Shown here piece by piece: positions 5,851-8,465 of a stretch of DNA of 8,465 bases. The notes under the pieces are model-generated. The model worked only from the letters and a program-made list of their open reading frames with translations, was not told the origin of the DNA and did not search any database. Made by a program: the position numbers and the translations under genes. Numbering within the stretch: the first letter of the stretch is position 1; every line of letters starts with the position of its first letter. The stretch is from an uncultured Oxalobacteraceae bacterium (GTDB taxonomy: Bacteria; Pseudomonadota; Gammaproteobacteria; Burkholderiales; Burkholderiaceae). The DNA lies in the NCBI GenBank assembly GCA_946480015.1, contig CAMLIL010000151.1, positions 1 through 8,465 of the forward strand, read 5' to 3'.

Positions 5851-7184
5851 CCAGCGCGTTTGCCGCGCGGCGCGCGCGCCTGTGCGCCGCCATGATTCCG
5901 GGCGCCGTGGCGATCGTACCCACCGCGCCCGAGGCGACGCGCAACGGCGACGCCGACTACCCCTACCGCCACGACAGCTACTTCTACTACCTGACCGGCT
6001 TCACCGAGCCGGACAGCGTGCTGGTACTGGTGGCCGCGCACGCCGGCCAGGCACAGCGCGCGATCCTGTTTTGCCGCGAAAAAAACCTGGAACGCGAAAT
6101 CTGGGACGGCTACCGTCACGGTCCGGAAGGCGCCCGCGCCACATTCGGCTTCGACGCCGCCTTCCCGATCGACGAGCTGGACACCGAAATGGCGCGCCTG
6201 CTGGCCAATGCGCCGGCGGCCTACTACGCGCTCGGCCACAGTGCCGCGCTCGACCTGCAGATGAAGACCTGGCTGGGCGCGGTGCGGCGCCAAAGCCGCA
6301 GCGGGGTCAGCGCGCCCACGGTGGCGCATGACCTGTACGCGCTGCTCGACGAAATGCGCCTGTTCAAGGACGACAGCGAACAGCGCACCATGCTGCGCGC
6401 GGCCACCATTTCCGGACACGCGCATGCGCGCGCCATGCGGGCGTCGCGGCCCGGCATGTACGAATACGAAATCGAAGCCGAACTGCTGCACGAATTTCGC
6501 CGCAACGGCGCCCAGTTCCCGGCCTACACGCCGATCGTCGCCAGCGGCGCCAACGCCTGCGTGCTGCACTACAGCGCCAACAACCGCCAGAGCCGCGACG
6601 GCGAGCTGGTGCTGATCGACGCCGGCTGCGAACTCGATAGCTATGCCGCCGACATCACCCGCACCTACCCGGTCAACGGGCGCTTCAGCCCGGCCCAGCG
6701 CGCCCTGTACGAACTGGTGCTGGCCGCGCAGGACGCCGCCCTGGCGGCGGCGCAGCCGGGCCGCCCGTATGCAGGCGTGCACGACGCCGCCGTCAGGGTG
6801 CTCGCGCAAGGCATGCTCGACCTTGGACTGATCGGGCCCACCCGCTTCGCCAGCGTCGACGACGTCATCGCCGAACGCGCGCACCAGCAGTTCTACATGC
6901 ACGGCACCGGCCACTGGCTCGGGCTCGACGTGCACGACGTGGGCGCCTACCGCGACCTGACGCAGGCGGACAAGCCCTCGCGCGCGCTGCAGGCAGGCAT
7001 GGTGCTGACGGTCGAACCGGGCATCTACGTGCGCCCGGCCGAAGGCGTGCCCGAACAGTTCTGGAACATCGGCATCCGCATCGAGGACGACGTGCTGGTG
7101 ACGCCGGACGGACACACCATCCTCAGCGCCGCCGCGCCCAAGCGGATCGACGAGATCGAGCAACTGATGCGGCAGGCGTCGTGA
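5847..7184 (+). CDS. pepP: Xaa-Pro aminopeptidase P (PepP, M24B)
   Basis: PepP removes N-terminal residues that precede proline, using a dinuclear manganese centre in the cytoplasm. The 445-residue product has the length of the E. coli enzyme. The N-terminal domain (AARRARLCAAM, PEATRNGDADYPYRHDS, YYLTGFTEPDSVLVL) runs to about 170. The pita-bread domain carries all five metal ligands: D258 (VLIDAGCE), D269 (AADITRTYPV), H356 (HGTGHWLGLDVHD), E390 (LTVEPGIY) and E413 (IRIEDD). H363 matches the proton-shuttle histidine H361 of E. coli. The ATG sits in the murU stop (ATGA) and no good Shine-Dalgarno sequence precedes it, so translational coupling is likely. The reading frame stays open far upstream through murU, but homology begins at this ATG. 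Gene order pepP-ubiH is a common proteobacterial pair. Confidence 0.96.
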   Translation: MTSAFAARRARLCAAMIPGAVAIVPTAPEATRNGDADYPYRHDSYFYYLTGFTEPDSVLVLVAAHAGQAQRAILFCREKNLEREIWDGYRHGPEGARATFGFDAAFPIDELDTEMARLLANAPAAYYALGHSAALDLQMKTWLGAVRRQSRSGVSAPTVAHDLYALLDEMRLFKDDSEQRTMLRAATISGHAHARAMRASRPGMYEYEIEAELLHEFRRNGAQFPAYTPIVASGANACVLHYSANNRQSRDGELVLIDAGCELDSYAADITRTYPVNGRFSPAQRALYELVLAAQDAALAAAQPGRPYAGVHDAAVRVLAQGMLDLGLIGPTRFASVDDVIAERAHQQFYMHGTGHWLGLDVHDVGAYRDLTQADKPSRALQAGMVLTVEPGIYVRPAEGVPEQFWNIGIRIEDDVLVTPDGHTILSAAAPKRIDEIEQLMRQAS

Positions 7185-8320
7185 GCGCCACAGCCAGGAT
7201 CGCCATCTGCGGCGCCGGCCCGGTCGGCATGGCGCTGGCGGCCATGCTGGCCGGCCGCGGGGTGGCTGGCGACGACATCGCCCTGATCGACGCCAAGGCA
7301 CTCGGTTCGGCCATCAGCGACCCGCGCTCGCTCGCGCTGTCGTACGGCAGCGGCCTGCTGCTGGAAAAGATCGGCGCCTGGCCGCTGCCTGCCACGGCGA
7401 TCCACCAGATCCACGTCTCGCGCCGCGGCCACCTCGGGCGCAGCATGATCGTCCGCGAAGACCACGGCGTGCCGGCGCTCGGCTACGTCACCCGCTACGG
7501 CGACCTGGTCAGCGCGCTTGCCGACGCCTGCCAGCGTGCCGGCGTGCGCACCTTGCGTCCGCTGCGCGTGAGCCGGGCCGACGAACATGCCGGCCACGTC
7601 ACCCTGCAGCTCGACGACGGCAGTGCGCTCGATGCCGGCATCGTGGTGCAGGCCGAAGGCGGCGTGTTTGGCGAACAGGATATCAAAGGCCAGCACCGCG
7701 ACTACGGCCAGAGCGCGGTGATTGCCCGGGTGAGCGCGAGCCTCCCGATCGCCCACCGCGCGTTCGAACGCTTCACCGACGAGGGCCCGCTGGCGCTGCT
7801 GCCGCAAGGAGGCGCCGATGGCCACCAGTACGCGCTGGTCTGGTGCGCACGGCCGGAGACCGCGGCGCGGCTGCTGGCGCTGGACGACAACGCCTTTCTG
7901 GCGCAACTGTCGGAAGCCTTCGGCACCCGGCTGGGGCGCTTCACCGCCACCGGCGCGCGCGCCAGCTACCGGCTTGGCCTGAACGCGCAAGCGCGCGGCA
8001 GCGCGCGCACGGTCGCGATCGGAAATGCATCGCAGACCCTGCACCCGGTCGCCGGTCAGGGCCTCAATCTGGGCCTGCGCGACGGTGCCGTGCTGGCGCG
8101 GCTGCTGGCACGCGATCCGTCGCCGGCCGGGCTGGCAAGCTTCAACGCCGAACGCGCACGCGACCGCGCCACCATCGTCGGCCTGACCGACACGATGGCG
8201 CGCGTGTTCGCCCAGCCGGGGCCGGCGCAGGCGCTGCTGGGACTGTCGCTCGGTGTCATCGACACCGTCGGCCCGGCGCGCGGATTGCTGGCCGATCTCA
8301 TGATGTTCGGACGGCGCTGA
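7181..8320 (+). CDS. ubiH: 2-octaprenyl-6-methoxyphenol hydroxylase UbiH
   Basis: UbiH is an FAD-dependent monooxygenase that hydroxylates 2-polyprenyl-6-methoxyphenol in aerobic ubiquinone synthesis, at the inner face of the cytoplasmic membrane. The 379-residue product has the family length. The dinucleotide-binding motif ICGAGPVGMALA is at 9-20. The conserved DPRSLALSYGS is at 47-57, a QAEGG variant of the second FAD motif is at 157-161, and EGPLALLPQ is at 201-209. The C-terminal FAD motif IGNASQTLHPVAGQGLNLGL is at 280-299. The asparagine in GNASQ, where UbiF-type enzymes carry GDAAH, points to UbiH specifically. The start is GTG at 7181, overlapping the pepP TGA (GTGA). The next in-frame ATG, M17 inside the FAD motif, is too late. 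It is the last recognised gene of the operon. Confidence 0.93.
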   Translation: MSATARIAICGAGPVGMALAAMLAGRGVAGDDIALIDAKALGSAISDPRSLALSYGSGLLLEKIGAWPLPATAIHQIHVSRRGHLGRSMIVREDHGVPALGYVTRYGDLVSALADACQRAGVRTLRPLRVSRADEHAGHVTLQLDDGSALDAGIVVQAEGGVFGEQDIKGQHRDYGQSAVIARVSASLPIAHRAFERFTDEGPLALLPQGGADGHQYALVWCARPETAARLLALDDNAFLAQLSEAFGTRLGRFTATGARASYRLGLNAQARGSARTVAIGNASQTLHPVAGQGLNLGLRDGAVLARLLARDPSPAGLASFNAERARDRATIVGLTDTMARVFAQPGPAQALLGLSLGVIDTVGPARGLLADLMMFGRR

Positions 8321-8429
8321 TACACAGAATTACTGTCGAAAATCTTGGCGCTGTACCCGTTAGGCAGGGGATATTGAACAAAACTGAACAGCTGGGGTCC
8401 AAGGGGTATATAGCCCACGGGATCCGGCC
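8321..8429 (+). promoter_or_regulatory. 109-base gap after ubiH with a weak promoter candidate
   Basis: No gene or clear hairpin-plus-T-run terminator is visible here, so the ubiH operon may read through. CTGAAC (8384-8389) and TATATA (8407-8412) stand 17 bases apart and could form a weak sigma-70 promoter (3/6 and 4/6 matches). Transcription would start about ten bases before the following ATG. The -10 candidate lies inside an imperfect 14-base palindrome (8403-8416, GGGG-TATATA-CCC type with one mismatched pair). The base composition is noticeably less GC-rich than the flanking genes. Confidence 0.3.
8375..8390 (+). repeat. two direct TGAACA repeats spaced 10 bases apart
   Basis: TGAACA occurs at 8375-8380 and again at 8385-8390, one helical turn apart, so both copies face the same side of the DNA. 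The second copy overlaps the candidate -35 box. This layout would suit a regulator binding site, but six-base repeats in an A-rich stretch can arise by chance. Confidence 0.3.
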
Positions 8430-8465
8430 ATGCAACGGCGTTCATTTGCGAAATATCTCGAGCAG
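8430..8465 (+). CDS. start of an unidentified gene (12 codons, continues beyond window)
   Basis: An ATG at 8430 opens a frame that stays open to the window edge and reads MQRRSFAKYLEQ. A GGGA seven bases upstream could be a ribosome binding site, and the gap before it holds a promoter candidate. RRSFAK partly resembles the twin-arginine export motif (S/T-R-R-x-F-L-K), but no hydrophobic core is yet visible, so an exported protein is only a guess. I do not recognise the family. In related genomes a dsbC-type gene may follow ubiH, but these residues do not show that. Confidence 0.4.
   Translation, partial: MQRRSFAKYLEQ

Noticed and set aside
7025..8044. Minus-strand open frame of 339 codons opposite pepP and ubiH
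   Set aside because: It is antisense to intact FAD and metal-binding motifs and shows no domain of its own.

Overview
The window is a GC-rich, densely coded stretch of housekeeping genes from a betaproteobacterium, most likely of the Oxalobacteraceae (Massilia/Telluria/Duganella type). That placement is inferred from base composition, gene order and protein style. No marker gene allows a firm species call.

Left half, minus strand (4031 down to 1): a promoter region at about 4020-4054 drives lptD (outer-membrane LPS translocon barrel), then surA (periplasmic chaperone for outer-membrane proteins), then pdxA (pyridoxal phosphate synthesis, cut off by the window edge). This is the classic lptD-surA-pdxA cluster of proteobacteria. 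SurA helps fold LptD, so the cluster links outer-membrane assembly with B6 synthesis.

Right half, plus strand (4025 to 8320): a divergent, tightly packed operon of amgK, murU, pepP and ubiH. AmgK and MurU are the two dedicated enzymes of the anabolic peptidoglycan recycling route, which converts MurNAc to MurNAc-1-phosphate and then UDP-MurNAc, bypassing de novo MurA/MurB synthesis. PepP is a cytoplasmic aminopeptidase P, and UbiH is a flavin hydroxylase of ubiquinone synthesis. murU/pepP and pepP/ubiH overlap as ATGA and GTGA, which suggests translational coupling. Downstream lie 109 bases without a recognised gene, holding a weak promoter candidate and small repeats, and then the first 12 codons of a further plus-strand gene.

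I see no mobile element, CRISPR array, tRNA, rRNA or phage gene, and no convincing sign of a new multi-gene system. The items most worth checking are the reduced cysteine set of LptD, the two divergent -10 boxes that overlap almost completely, the Ala/Pro/Lys-rich linkers at the mature N-termini of SurA and LptD, and the repeat-bearing gap after ubiH.
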